This document shows, piece by piece, positions 8,887 to 17,469 of a stretch of DNA of 58,608 bases. The translations under genes were made by a program, and so were the position numbers. Every line of letters starts with the position of its first letter. Position 1 is the first letter of the stretch. Under the pieces are notes generated by a model. The model was given only the letters and a program-made list of their open reading frames with translations, did not search any database and was not told where the DNA came from. Origin of the DNA: Sphingobacteriales bacterium (GTDB taxonomy: Bacteria; Bacteroidota; Bacteroidia; Chitinophagales; Chitinophagaceae); assembly GCA_004144175.1 (NCBI GenBank), contig SEFT01000021.1, positions 1 through 58,608 on the forward strand. The letters run 5' to 3'.

Positions 8887-9472
8887 TGTTCTAATTGGTT
8901 TTTATTTCTATGAAACTTGAATAATCTGAACTAGCGTACACCGTAAGATGGTAAGTGTAAGCAACTCAATCACCAACAAAACTGTTCCGTTTTAGTACAT
9001 GTCAACAAAACATCATAATGACAACTTGTTGCAATGTTGCAGCAGGAGTAAGCAATGAATTAAGCAGTAGTAAGTTATCTGCGCACTTCATGTTGATTTG
9101 CCACTGCGCAACCGTATCAGCAGTACAAATTAGACGTGCGAAAAAAATTCCACATATTTATTATAAATGTGTAGAATAATAGAAGCCAATTATTTATGTA
9201 ATAAAATGAGAGGTGCGCTAACAACAATGACAATTTTTTAAATTGTAATGCTATTTTATTTCTATCCACTCTTTACTTGTAACTAAGAATGGAAAAACCG
9301 ATTTGTAATAGATATGGGAATAAGTAGATTGGCCGTGCGTATTCGCATTACAAACATAAAAAATCAGGGCCACTGAAAAAATTTATTTTTCGCATATGGT
9401 CTTTATATGCGTTCTCAGCATAGTTACATGGCACTATGATTGAAGTACAATACTGCATTTCAGCGTTGATGT
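8887..9472. other. long AT-rich intergenic region between divergent genes
   Basis: A 586-base region separating the leftward ADH gene from a rightward hypothetical gene. It is markedly AT-rich with many A/T runs. I see no RNA gene, no convincing open frame (the best is 29 codons) and no repeat. It probably holds both divergent promoters, but no complete TTG-N19-TAnnTTTG site is visible. Confidence 0.6.
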
Positions 9473-9892
9473 ATGAGAGGAATATCGTTTGAAAAAGCAT
9501 GCAGGCTAAAGCAATATTGCCAGGCTGTAGTGCAAGATGTAGATGGCTGTATTGATAATTGCATCTTTGGAATTGAAGACATAGTTATAGCTCCAAGCGA
9601 CACCATTAGCCAATGGCATTTTTTCAGCCGATATATGGAATGCAGGAGCAACGAAAAGGCTTTGCAATTCTATCAATGCAACGAGTACAGCCTGATGGTA
9701 GTCATAAGAGAACTATGTGAAGATGGCGAGTTCCACTATTCATATACAGTGCTGGATAGTATTATAAAACCTAAAACACGGAAACATGAGAGCGAACATA
9801 GACTTGAGAAAGCACAGGGCAAAATCGAGAATAGCAGGGATAACAGGGCTGGTAATAGTAGTAGCGGTATTGCTGATCGTAATTATGCTTAA
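9473..9892 (+). CDS. hypothetical protein, C-terminal part doubtful
   Basis: A 139-residue frame starting ATGAGAGGAATATCG. The first 100 residues have a mixed globular composition, with Cys at several positions (CRLKQYCQAV, DGCIDNCIFG) and a strand-like segment (SLMVVIRELCEDGEFHYSYTVLD). The last 40 residues are uniformly polar and overlap another frame that encodes a membrane segment. That suggests only the upstream part is protein-like. No family recognised. It lies 81 nt before the KGG stress-protein gene on the same strand and may share its transcript. Confidence 0.4.
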   Translation: MRGISFEKACRLKQYCQAVVQDVDGCIDNCIFGIEDIVIAPSDTISQWHFFSRYMECRSNEKALQFYQCNEYSLMVVIRELCEDGEFHYSYTVLDSIIKPKTRKHESEHRLEKAQGKIENSRDNRAGNSSSGIADRNYA

Positions 9893-9902
9893 AGACTTTT
9901 AA
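9786..9902 (+). CDS. possible 38-residue single-pass membrane protein
   Basis: Short frame overlapping the end of the preceding hypothetical gene in a different phase. It encodes a basic N terminus (MRANIDLRKHRAKSRIAG) followed by one strongly hydrophobic helix of about 18 residues (from ITGLVIVVAVLL onward) and a KDF end. Positive-inside topology is good: Lys/Arg before the helix, Lys/Asp after. There is no clear Shine-Dalgarno, but that is common in Bacteroidota. It stops 71 nt before the KGG gene. Small membrane proteins are common near stress genes. It could still be a chance frame. Confidence 0.35.
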   Translation: MRANIDLRKHRAKSRIAGITGLVIVVAVLLIVIMLKDF

Positions 9903-9973
9903 TGGATATAAAACCTCCTATCATCATGAAACATGTTATTCATTTTTTCTAAACCAAATAAACAACCAACACT

Positions 9974-10333
9974 ATGGCGCAAAACAATCAAGGTCAACAG
10001 AACAAAGGCAGTAATCAAGGCGGTAAGCAGCAAGGTGGCAACCAGGGCGGAAGCCAGAGCAATCAAGGTGGCAACACATCCAACCGCGGATTCGCCTCAA
10101 TGGACGAGGACGAGCAGAAAGATATTGCCAGCAAAGGTAGAAAAGCTGCTCATGAACAAGGTGTAGCGCACGAATTCGATTCGGATGAAGCACGCGAAGC
10201 CGGACGTAAAGGTGGTGAGTCGACCAGCCAGGACCGCGAGCAAATGTCTGAAATAGGCCGCAAAGGCGGAAAGTCTTCAGGCGGAAATCAAGACAATCAA
10301 GGTGGCCAGAGCAACCAGGGTGGCAACAGATAA
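9974..10333 (+). CDS. KGG-motif (YciG-like) general stress protein
   Basis: A 119-residue low-complexity, Gln/Gly/Asn/Ser-rich protein. It carries the KGG-family core FASMDEDEQKDIASKGRKAAHEQG and two further repeats with Lys-Gly-Gly (AGRKGGE and IGRKGGKS). The ends are imperfect NQGG repeats. KGG proteins are small, hydrophilic and desiccation/stress linked (YciG, ConX relatives); the biochemical role is unsettled. It is preceded by a 71-nt leader after the small membrane frame and followed by a strong terminator. With the DUF892 gene nearby, it rebuilds the enterobacterial yciG-yciF pairing in a different arrangement. Confidence 0.85.
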   Translation: MAQNNQGQQNKGSNQGGKQQGGNQGGSQSNQGGNTSNRGFASMDEDEQKDIASKGRKAAHEQGVAHEFDSDEAREAGRKGGESTSQDREQMSEIGRKGGKSSGGNQDNQGGQSNQGGNR

Positions 10334-10378
10334 TTAGTTTTTAGTTCCCTTTTTTATTGTACAGTTTATACTCATATG

Positions 10379-10407
10379 CCGTAGCCTTTCCAGGCTACGG
10401 TTTTTTT
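10379..10407 (+). terminator. intrinsic terminator of the KGG gene
   Basis: Perfect 8-bp stem CCGTAGCC/GGCTACGG with a 6-nt loop, followed by seven T. It overlaps the stop codon of the convergent histidine-kinase gene by two bases. Confidence 0.85.
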
Positions 10408-11611
10408 ATTTCAGCTCCAGGTAACAATTAAAGGTACTGCCCTCGCCCGGTCTGCTGCCGGCAGTTATAAAGCCTGAATGTAGTGCAGCAATTTTTTTGC
10501 TGATGGCCAACCCTACACCTGTACCGGGATATTCAGGATCGTGATGCACACGCTGAAACATCTGGAAGATGCGGTCGCTATGCTTTTTACTAAAGCCGAT
10601 ACCGTTATCCGTTATCGAAACGCATACATATTCGGTTTCTTTATTGGCCTCATGATGCTTTATCTCCGATCCTTTTATGTTGCTTGCACTGATTTCTATC
10701 TGAGGCACATTCCCAGTCGGCTGAAATTTAATAGCATTGTCAATGATGTTCTTGAACATCTGTGTCAGCAGGTTTCGATAACCGGTAATTACCGGCATCT
10801 CTCCTACATTTACAACTGCACGGCTATCCTTCAAAGGCTCGTCCAGTTCATTAAGCGCAAACTTCATCAGTTGCCCAAGGTCGATAGGGCTTGCAGACCT
10901 TGCCTGCATCTGCAGATCGAAGTACTTAAGGACATCATCTGTAAGTAGCATCATACGCCTTGCTGACGCTTGTATACGCTTAAAGTTCATCTTGCCCTCT
11001 TCCGAGAGATTTTCCATTTCACTGGCAGTCAGCTTTTCTATAAAAGAATATATCCTCCACAGGGGCTCTTTTAGGTCATGCGCTGTTACGTCGGCATATA
11101 CCATCAGGTCGGCTTTTTTTTGTTTTAGCTCCCTATTTTTTCTAGCCAGCGCCTTATTCAGCGCCTTTAGTTCTTCTTCGGTCTTTACCCGATGCGCTAC
11201 ATCGTGTATAATGTTCAGCACACCTATAACATGGCCGCGTTCATTTTTCAGTGGTATAAAGTGGTGCTCATAATATCCACCGCCATACGAACCCTGGTCG
11301 GACGGAATAAACATCTGGAAACCTTTTAACGCCATAGTTATGGCATTACCTACATATGGGCAGGCATCCGTACCCGGCAGCACATCAAAGAAGCATTTGC
11401 CAATTGCATCATGCTTGGATATACCCGTTACTATCTCGCACATCCTATTCCATGCTATTATTTGCAGATCAATATTGAATGCCAATATTCTGTCAATAAT
11501 AGCATCATTCATTATTTCAGCAAGTTGCTTTTGCGTTTCAGGCTCAGTGAGATGCTTCCTAAACTTGTCCTCGTGCGCACCGTTGACCGATAAAAATCCG
11601 GGATACGTCAT
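10406..11611 (-). CDS. PAS-domain sensor histidine kinase
   Basis: A soluble 401-residue kinase with no membrane segment. One PAS domain (residues about 25-140: IDRILAFNIDLQIIAWN, then GVLNIIHDVAHRVK) is followed by a coiled linker (about 142-170). Next comes a HisKA phosphoacceptor His178 in VTAHDLKEPLWRI, then the ATPase: N box NIIDNAIKF, G1 DNGIGF, F box MFQRVHH and G2 GTGVGLAISKK. The phosphoacceptor phrase AHDLKEP is the bacteriophytochrome-type H box common in Bacteroidota. No partner receiver gene is adjacent on its own transcript; the nearest is the single-domain regulator 0.6 kb upstream on the same strand. It probably senses a cytosolic signal. Confidence 0.88.
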   Translation of the reverse strand: MTYPGFLSVNGAHEDKFRKHLTEPETQKQLAEIMNDAIIDRILAFNIDLQIIAWNRMCEIVTGISKHDAIGKCFFDVLPGTDACPYVGNAITMALKGFQMFIPSDQGSYGGGYYEHHFIPLKNERGHVIGVLNIIHDVAHRVKTEEELKALNKALARKNRELKQKKADLMVYADVTAHDLKEPLWRIYSFIEKLTASEMENLSEEGKMNFKRIQASARRMMLLTDDVLKYFDLQMQARSASPIDLGQLMKFALNELDEPLKDSRAVVNVGEMPVITGYRNLLTQMFKNIIDNAIKFQPTGNVPQIEISASNIKGSEIKHHEANKETEYVCVSITDNGIGFSKKHSDRIFQMFQRVHHDPEYPGTGVGLAISKKIAALHSGFITAGSRPGEGSTFNCYLELK

Positions 11612-12226
11612 AATAAAATTGGTGATGATGATTTACCTTATAACTTACAGATAGAGACGCAAGTGCGTATTGTATTATAGATAGTACACTAATGGCCAGT
11701 GCAGATGTAAATATATCCAAATCTACATCAATTGGGGTACAAACAATTAAAAAGCAGCAAAATATTGTGGCACGCTATTTTTATTTTTATCTTCGCCTTG
11801 TCTTAGCGACGGTAAGTAGCTGGCTATCATAGCCGGCGGCTGCTACAGGATTCGCTCCATGCCTTTCTACCGTTCGTTTCTGTTCAAACAGTAATATTCC
11901 TGTTGTTGCATTTTATCGTTAGCGCATCGTAACGCACTTCAGCGTATACAAGGTCTCTACGAAGATACAACAGTAGCAGCCCCTCATGCATGAAATGCAT
12001 TAGTTTGCTAACGTTGGGACTGCCACTGTTGTATCCTTACATGTTATTTTCTCATTCAAGATAAAGCGCAGGTAGTAGTAATTTTTGATATGGGGTGCTT
12101 GGCCGTGCCCGTTCTGCTGCTATCCTGCGCCTAATTACTTTTATGGTATAAATTGAAACATCATTGAAATGCATAAAAACAAGGCCAGCATCATTTTTTT
12201 GCAATCTGCAATAGTACTTTGAAAGA
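11612..12226. other. 615-base intergenic region with inverted repeats
   Basis: No convincing gene; the 61-codon minus frame near 12052-12237 has no protein-like character. Two structured parts are visible. One is a hairpin near 11816-11846 (GTAGC, GGCTA, short loop, TAGCC, then GCTAC). The other is a perfect 11-bp inverted repeat, gatacaacagt at 11964-11974 and actgttgtatc at 12025-12035, enclosing 50 bases with further small palindromes (atgcat). This could be a small RNA, a decayed mobile element or a long regulatory leader. I cannot decide which. Confidence 0.45.
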
Positions 12227-12580
12227 CTACTTATCAACGTAGTATCGCACCATTGCGCGCAATATATTTACTTTAAACGGCTTTTCTAACGCATCATCTG
12301 CACCGCTGCTCTTAGCCAGTTTTACTATATCCGGGCTTGCCGACAGCAATATAACAGGTATGCGCATTGTATCTTCCTGTCCTTTAAGGTATTCGCAAAG
12401 GGAAAGTCCGCTAACGCCCGATAGCTGTTTGTCGATAATATACAGATCGGGAAGCTCATAGTCCTCTTCCAGTAAGGGTGCGGCGCCACTATAGATGGCA
12501 ACATTATAGGTACTGCCCAATATTACATCAAGTGCATCGCGTATGTCCGGGTCATCTTCTACTATAATAATGCGCTTCAT
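12227..12580 (-). CDS. single-domain response regulator (CheY-like receiver)
   Basis: A 117-residue receiver domain with no output domain. The acidic pocket is Glu8-Asp9-Asp10 in VEDDPD. The phosphoacceptor is Asp50 in LYIIDKQLSG, the conserved Ser/Thr position is Ser80 or so in ILLSAS, and the conserved Lys is Lys100 in LEKPFK. It overlaps the upstream kinase gene by 4 nt (the ATG and TGA share bases 12577-12580), so translation is coupled and it is the obvious phospho-target of that kinase. It must pass the signal on by protein contact or act as a phosphate sink. Confidence 0.9.
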   Translation of the reverse strand: MKRIIIVEDDPDIRDALDVILGSTYNVAIYSGAAPLLEEDYELPDLYIIDKQLSGVSGLSLCEYLKGQEDTMRIPVILLSASPDIVKLAKSSGADDALEKPFKVNILRAMVRYYVDK

Positions 12581-14997
12581 GTCAGGTCTGTGTTGATTGG
12601 AAGTGTAAAAGTAAAAACGGACCCCTCGCCTTGCTTGCTTGATACCGATATCGACCCATTATGCTTCTGAATGATCTGTGCCGTAATGTACAAACCGAGG
12701 CCCATTCCCGGGAAGGTATCCATAGCATTATTAGAGACTCGAAAAAACCGCTCAAATATTCTATCCAAAGCCTCTTCAGGTATCCCATACCCTTCGTCAC
12801 AAATACTTACCGTAACCGTGTTGCAATTGGCTTCGCTTATGATGGTTACTGTTGCGTCCGCCGGCGAGTATTTAATTGCGTTCGACAAAAGATTGGTGAT
12901 GACTTGCCCTATCCGTTCGCGATCTGCATTGATGCCCGGCAAACTTCTTTTTTTTAAGTTGAATTTGTGGCTTGCCATCCTCCTTATTTCCTCTATCCTC
13001 TCCTGCAGTAGCTCATTCAAATCGATCGGCTCAGGATTCAGCGGTAATTGTCCCTCCGATATCTTGGTCGTATCCAACAGGTCGTTTATCAGTGCTGTGA
13101 GCCGGTCTATTTGCTTGTTCAGCCGCGCCAGCAACTTGCCATCTTCAGTGCCTCCAAGCTTTTCCAGCCGCTCCTGTACTATTTCGGCGTAGGCTTTCAT
13201 AACCGTAACGGGCGTCTTTAGTTCGTGGCTGGCCACACCTATAAACTCGTCGCGCTGCCGAAGCAGCATTCTAAGCTGTTTTTCGTTTTCGCGCAGAGCC
13301 TCGTCTGTCTTCTTTCGTTCCGTTATATCTGTGAAGATAACAGCCACCTTTCGCTCATGCTCTTCGCCTATGCGAAATGCATACAGGCTGAATATACGGT
13401 TCAATGCATCAGAACTTTCTTCAAACCGTAAAGGCTCGCCCGTTTTTGCTACTTTATCATATATCTCCATCCACTTGCCCTCTATATCGGGGGCCATCTC
13501 TACAATCGTCTTTCCCTCCGCATCGTGTAACCCGTTATTCAATTCAAATGCACGGTTTACCTGCAAATAAAGCCAGTCAACTGCTTTCCCATCATCATCG
13601 TATATCATCTGGATGATGCAGTAGCCTTCGTCGATCGAGTCAAACAGTGTACGGTACTTTTGCTCATTTTGCCGGAGCGCTCTTTCAGCATTGGCATTTT
13701 CTACGGCCGCCCAGGTACGCTGGGCGGTTTCCACGGCAAGTGCTATTTCGCTTTGCATCCAGTCTCTCGGGGTGCTTTGCACCAGGCAAAGGATACCAAC
13801 CACCGTACCGCTTTTAACGACCGGTACGGCTATAAAAGAAATTATTTGGAATGGAATGCAGAGCGTTCGCAGATGCTCATCAACCATACCGGATGTGTAC
13901 ACATTATCAACTATAAAAGGTTGGCCTTCGTCTACTACATTCTTGAACGTAACAAAACTATTGAGTGGGTACGTTCCGACAACGGGCGACAATCCAGCGC
14001 GGGCTGCATCCCGTCTTATGATGGCACTATCTCCATCTACCTCACAATAATAGCAACGGTCGGCCTTAAAATGATTCATGGCCGTATTAGTTACTATTTC
14101 CTCTATCACTACCGGGCTTGATACGGAACCAAGTGCATCACTGATCTTCAACAAGTACTCCTGCTGCTGCTCCCTTCTTTTTCGCTCGGTAATGTCTTGA
14201 AAAAGTATACCCACATGCTTCAGTTCGGGCGCATCGGTTGGAAAGACGTATACATCATACCATTTATCAAATGTGGGACTGTATTCTTCAAAGCGCATGG
14301 GCTGGTTTCTTCGCACCACATCGCCATACTTATCATACCATTTATCTTCAATATTGGGTGCCGCTTCACGTACCGTTTTACCACTTAGTAACAGTTCTCG
14401 GGACAGCCCTGTAAGCCGCTCGAACTGCGGATTGAGCAGCAGCCAACGCATATCAACACCGTTGCTCTTATCATCTAAAATAACTTCAGCAACACCAAAC
14501 CCTTCATCTATGGAACTAATTAGCTCTTGGTACTTGTCGTTGGTCTGTTGTACGGTTTGCTCCTTTAAGCTGAGCGAAGCATATTCTTCCAGTTTCGCCT
14601 CTGTTACATCCTGTGTCACACCGATTATAACCCGTTCATGGTTACTATTCCGAACGAGTTTCAGCTTATTTGTTAAGTATCTTACTTCATTGTCTTTCCG
14701 GATGATCCTGTAGCCAATCAATATGGGCTGCTGATTTTCCTTGAGCTGCCCTGCGCCCGCCAGCAGGCGTTGCCTGTCATCGGGGTGTACAAATTTGGGG
14801 ATCGTATCAAAGCTCGGTTCTACTTCGCCCGGCTCCATGCCAAACAACCGGAACATGTTATCGGAGTAAACCGCTTTGTTGGTTTCCATGTTCCAGGTCC
14901 AGGTGCCAAGGTTGCCTATTTCCTCAGCATAGTCGTGCAGGGTTTGTAATAGTTGGCCTTCCTGCTTTCCCCCTTTCGCTGCAATATTCTCCGGCAT
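12577..14997 (-). CDS. multi-PAS/GAF hybrid-input sensor histidine kinase
   Basis: An 806-residue soluble kinase. Domains in order: PAS about 20-137 (WTWNMETNKAVYSDN), PAS about 150-273 (ending FQDITERKRRE), GAF about 285-435, PAS about 445-560 (ending FTDITERKK), a short coiled coil, then HisKA with phosphoacceptor His591 in VASHELKTPV. The HATPase follows, with N box NLLSNAIKYSP, G1 DEGYGIP and G2 GMGLGLYI. The GAF domain suggests a bound small molecule or chromophore, but no obligate bilin Cys motif is evident. The downstream receiver gene overlaps by 4 nt, giving a two-component pair. No transmembrane segment, so signals are cytosolic or come through partner proteins. Confidence 0.9.
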   Translation of the reverse strand: MPENIAAKGGKQEGQLLQTLHDYAEEIGNLGTWTWNMETNKAVYSDNMFRLFGMEPGEVEPSFDTIPKFVHPDDRQRLLAGAGQLKENQQPILIGYRIIRKDNEVRYLTNKLKLVRNSNHERVIIGVTQDVTEAKLEEYASLSLKEQTVQQTNDKYQELISSIDEGFGVAEVILDDKSNGVDMRWLLLNPQFERLTGLSRELLLSGKTVREAAPNIEDKWYDKYGDVVRRNQPMRFEEYSPTFDKWYDVYVFPTDAPELKHVGILFQDITERKRREQQQEYLLKISDALGSVSSPVVIEEIVTNTAMNHFKADRCYYCEVDGDSAIIRRDAARAGLSPVVGTYPLNSFVTFKNVVDEGQPFIVDNVYTSGMVDEHLRTLCIPFQIISFIAVPVVKSGTVVGILCLVQSTPRDWMQSEIALAVETAQRTWAAVENANAERALRQNEQKYRTLFDSIDEGYCIIQMIYDDDGKAVDWLYLQVNRAFELNNGLHDAEGKTIVEMAPDIEGKWMEIYDKVAKTGEPLRFEESSDALNRIFSLYAFRIGEEHERKVAVIFTDITERKKTDEALRENEKQLRMLLRQRDEFIGVASHELKTPVTVMKAYAEIVQERLEKLGGTEDGKLLARLNKQIDRLTALINDLLDTTKISEGQLPLNPEPIDLNELLQERIEEIRRMASHKFNLKKRSLPGINADRERIGQVITNLLSNAIKYSPADATVTIISEANCNTVTVSICDEGYGIPEEALDRIFERFFRVSNNAMDTFPGMGLGLYITAQIIQKHNGSISVSSKQGEGSVFTFTLPINTDLT

Positions 14998-15133
14998 AGG
15001 CTATTATTGTATGGATAAAGCTAGCCATAAACAAGTAGGATTTGCATATAGTGCCCGTTAATTAACAGTGGCTGTCGAAAAATAGTAATTTTACTTATCA
15101 TAGTTCAAACGAACGCTAATAAACCAGTGCTAA

Positions 15134-15877
15134 ATGGAATTCAGCCCGGCCAATCATATTGTGAAGCTCTGCCTGCAAGGCATGGATATGGAAGAAAAAG
15201 GAAAACCTGAAGAAGCAGGTAAGCTATTCTTGCAAGCATGGAACGAGGCCACCGATGACTTTGAAAAATTTACCGCTGCACACTACATAGCCCGGCAGCA
15301 AGCCAATGCTACTGATAAACTAAAATGGCTGCAAACAGGCTTGCAGCTTGCATTAAACATAAACGATGACACAGTCAATAGTGCGCTGCCAAACTTGTAC
15401 CGTAACATAGCTAAATGCTATGAAGAAATGGGTGATCCCAACAACGCCACAAAGAACTATAATCTTACAGCAGCGGTAGCGAACAACACTACAGATAAGG
15501 GCCCATTTTACCACGGCACCAGGGCCGACTTGCAGGTTGGGGATCTGCTGACAGCGGGCCGTTTGTCGAACTACCACCCCGATGTTATTATGAACCATAT
15601 TTACTTCACGGCTATGGTAAATGGTGCAGGCTTTGCAGCGGCACTGGCTAAGGGGAATGGGGCTGAACGCGTTTACATAGTGGAACCATTAGGAGCATTC
15701 GAAAATGACCCGAACGTTACCGACAAGAAATTCCCCGGCAACCCTACCCGCTCATACCGAACAAAAGAGCCCCTGAAGATTGTCGGCGAGGTTACAGAAT
15801 GGGTAAGACTAGCGCCCGAACAGATACAGCAGTTTAAGGAGAAGCTAGCGAGTAGTAAGGGAGAGATTATTAATTGA
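15134..15877 (+). CDS. TPR-like domain fused to rifampin ADP-ribosyltransferase (Arr) domain
   Basis: A 247-residue two-domain protein. Residues about 1-118 are helical and TPR-like (KGKPEEAGKLFLQAWNEA, NIAKCYEEMGDPNNATKNY). Residues 122-245 match the Arr family, which inactivates rifamycins by ADP-ribosylation using NAD. Arr catalytic residues His19/Tyr49/Asp84 correspond to His127 (YHGT), Tyr157 (HIYFTA) and Asp192 (ENDPNVTDKKFPGN), all with the same offset of 108, so the active site is complete and undisturbed. Typical Arr proteins are about 140 residues, so the N-terminal domain is an addition, perhaps for target or partner binding. The gene is followed 6 nt later by two small unknown genes. 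Confidence 0.85.
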   Translation: MEFSPANHIVKLCLQGMDMEEKGKPEEAGKLFLQAWNEATDDFEKFTAAHYIARQQANATDKLKWLQTGLQLALNINDDTVNSALPNLYRNIAKCYEEMGDPNNATKNYNLTAAVANNTTDKGPFYHGTRADLQVGDLLTAGRLSNYHPDVIMNHIYFTAMVNGAGFAAALAKGNGAERVYIVEPLGAFENDPNVTDKKFPGNPTRSYRTKEPLKIVGEVTEWVRLAPEQIQQFKEKLASSKGEIIN

Positions 15878-15883
15878 GGGTGG

Positions 15884-16249
15884 ATGAAAGGAGAAAATGA
15901 CCTCATTATTGGCGAGAAAGAACGGATACAGAGGATAGATTTTGACCCGTCTGGTGAAAACCTTACAAATGTCGATGATGTCCTAAAAACACAAAACGAT
16001 TTTTGGGAAAATCTACAAGTTTTTTGCCTTTCCGGTTGTTGCGGTCTAGGCGCTTTCCGCTTTTATCCAGCTGATATAAGAAACGCCGCCGATGGCTTAG
16101 ACACGGCGCTGCTGAAAGAAAATCTTTCAAAATTGAAAGATGATCTATTAAAATCAGAGAAAAAAGCAGTTGCCTCACTAAGCTTCAATTTTTCGATGGC
16201 TAAGACTGTCTTTGTCACGTTGCTTGATCACATCATCGATCATATATAG
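15884..16249 (+). CDS. small cytosolic protein of unknown function (possibly DUF6331-like)
   Basis: A 121-residue acidic protein without signal or membrane segment. The phrase SGCCGLGAFRFYPADI at about residues 50-65 recalls, from memory only, the DUF6331 family (Cys-Cys-Gly followed by AF-F-P-D). The C-terminal half is a helix pair (ENLSKLKDDLLKSEKK, then a hydrophobic segment ending LLDHIIDHI). It starts 6 nt after the TPR-Arr stop and ends 8 nt before the next small gene, so the three are probably one transcript. Families like this often travel with toxin/immunity loci, but nothing here proves that role. Confidence 0.5.
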   Translation: MKGENDLIIGEKERIQRIDFDPSGENLTNVDDVLKTQNDFWENLQVFCLSGCCGLGAFRFYPADIRNAADGLDTALLKENLSKLKDDLLKSEKKAVASLSFNFSMAKTVFVTLLDHIIDHI

Positions 16250-16257
16250 TATTCAAA

Positions 16258-16578
16258 ATGGATAACAACTATCACGTTTACTGGAGAAACAGAGAAATAG
16301 GAAAGCTAAATTTATCGCAGTCCGATATGGGATATGTAGACGGTAATTGGACGTCGCTTAACATCACCGAATCAAAACTATTTGAAGCTTTAGTTTCAAC
16401 ACTCAAGCCTGTCGATGTCATAAACAATCCGGTCAAAGGCACAAGGGTTATTCTAAGGTCAGCTCACTCAGGTAAGGAATTAAATGCATTAGTATTATTA
16501 CTTGACAACAATCGACTTTTCATTAAACATATATTTCACCGAGAAGCCATCGCATGGCTTATAGAAAATGTATATTGA
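16258..16578 (+). CDS. small protein of unknown function
   Basis: A 106-residue protein, not recognised. It begins with a strand-turn-strand pattern (YHVYWRNREIGKLNLSQSDMGYVDGNWTS), has a central helix (ESKLFEALVSTL) and ends in LFIKHIFHREAIAWLIENVY. The size, the mixed alpha/beta pattern and its position 8 nt after another orphan gene resemble immunity-type or SUKH-like small proteins; this is inference from style, not from a motif. Base composition of this and the previous gene looks more AT-rich than the flanks, which fits recent acquisition. Confidence 0.45.
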   Translation: MDNNYHVYWRNREIGKLNLSQSDMGYVDGNWTSLNITESKLFEALVSTLKPVDVINNPVKGTRVILRSAHSGKELNALVLLLDNNRLFIKHIFHREAIAWLIENVY

Positions 16579-16845
16579 GAGTTGCCGGTCTAATGCATTT
16601 CGCTCGTCACCTCCGTCCCATATTTAACAGCCGCCTCAAGTACATCGATATTTATATCCACTAACTTTTAAAACTTGATGCAATAGCCTGTTACACTGGC
16701 TTTGCCTATTTGCGCACTATATGGTCGGTCAGGTAGATTTTATCTGTCAACCTTTTTCGCATTTGCCCCTAATATTGTCGCATCCACACCTTGTACAAAC
16801 AGACGCGGTTGACGAACTTTATACTTCAAATCAAGCAACAGTACT

Positions 16846-17415
16846 ATGAGAAAAATAATATCCTTCATGCACATATCACTCGATGGCTTCGTAGCAGGGC
16901 CAAACGGGGAAATGGACTGGATAAAAGTGGATCAGGAGATATTTGACCATGTAGGCAAGCGCATCGGCAAAGGTGACACTTCACTATATGGGCGTAAGAC
17001 CTACGATATGATGGAAGGCTACTGGCCTACCGCTGCCGACAAGCCCAATGCCAGCAAACATGATATAGAACATTCAGCATGGTATAAAGATGTACATAAA
17101 GTAGTGCTGTCAAAAACAATGAAGGGCGCGGAACGGCCTAATACAACCATCATCAGCAGCAACATTGCTGAGCGGGTAAAAGAGATAACCCAACAACCCG
17201 GAGAAGACATCCTGCTCTTCGGCAGCCCAACTGCCACACATGCGCTTATAGACCTCGGCCTGATAGATGGCTACTGGCTATTTGTCAATCCGATCATCCT
17301 AGGCCAGGGAATTCCCTTATTTAAGAACATCAAAGACAAGGTAAAATTACAGCTGTTGAGTACTCAGCAATTTAAGAGTGGAGTCACGGAGTTGAATTAT
17401 GTAGTTGCTAAGTGA
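16846..17415 (+). CDS. dihydrofolate-reductase-family protein (RibD C-terminal fold)
   Basis: A 189-residue protein of the RibD-C/DHFR-like superfamily. It opens with the usual phrase ISFMHISLDGFVAGPNGEMDWI, has the nucleotide-site segment SLYGRKTYDMMEGYWP at about 48-63, and ILLFGSPTATHALIDLGLIDGYWLFVNPIILGQG near the C terminus, the most conserved part of the family. It would use NAD(P)H to reduce a small substrate. True folate or riboflavin function is unlikely for stand-alone members, and these are often accessory genes. It is followed by a strong bidirectional terminator shared with the convergent lipoprotein gene. Confidence 0.85.
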   Translation: MRKIISFMHISLDGFVAGPNGEMDWIKVDQEIFDHVGKRIGKGDTSLYGRKTYDMMEGYWPTAADKPNASKHDIEHSAWYKDVHKVVLSKTMKGAERPNTTIISSNIAERVKEITQQPGEDILLFGSPTATHALIDLGLIDGYWLFVNPIILGQGIPLFKNIKDKVKLQLLSTQQFKSGVTELNYVVAK

Positions 17416-17469
17416 TTGCAAAGCACATTATCATTTCGATGGTGCACGACATAGAGTACCTTTAAATAT

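Noticed and set aside
12052-12237. 61-codon frame on the minus strand
   Set aside because: No protein-like pattern and it lies in a structured intergenic region; probably chance.
16579-16845. Search for a third orphan gene or RNA between the unknown small genes and the DHFR-like gene
   Set aside because: Only a 22-codon frame and no stable hairpin seen.
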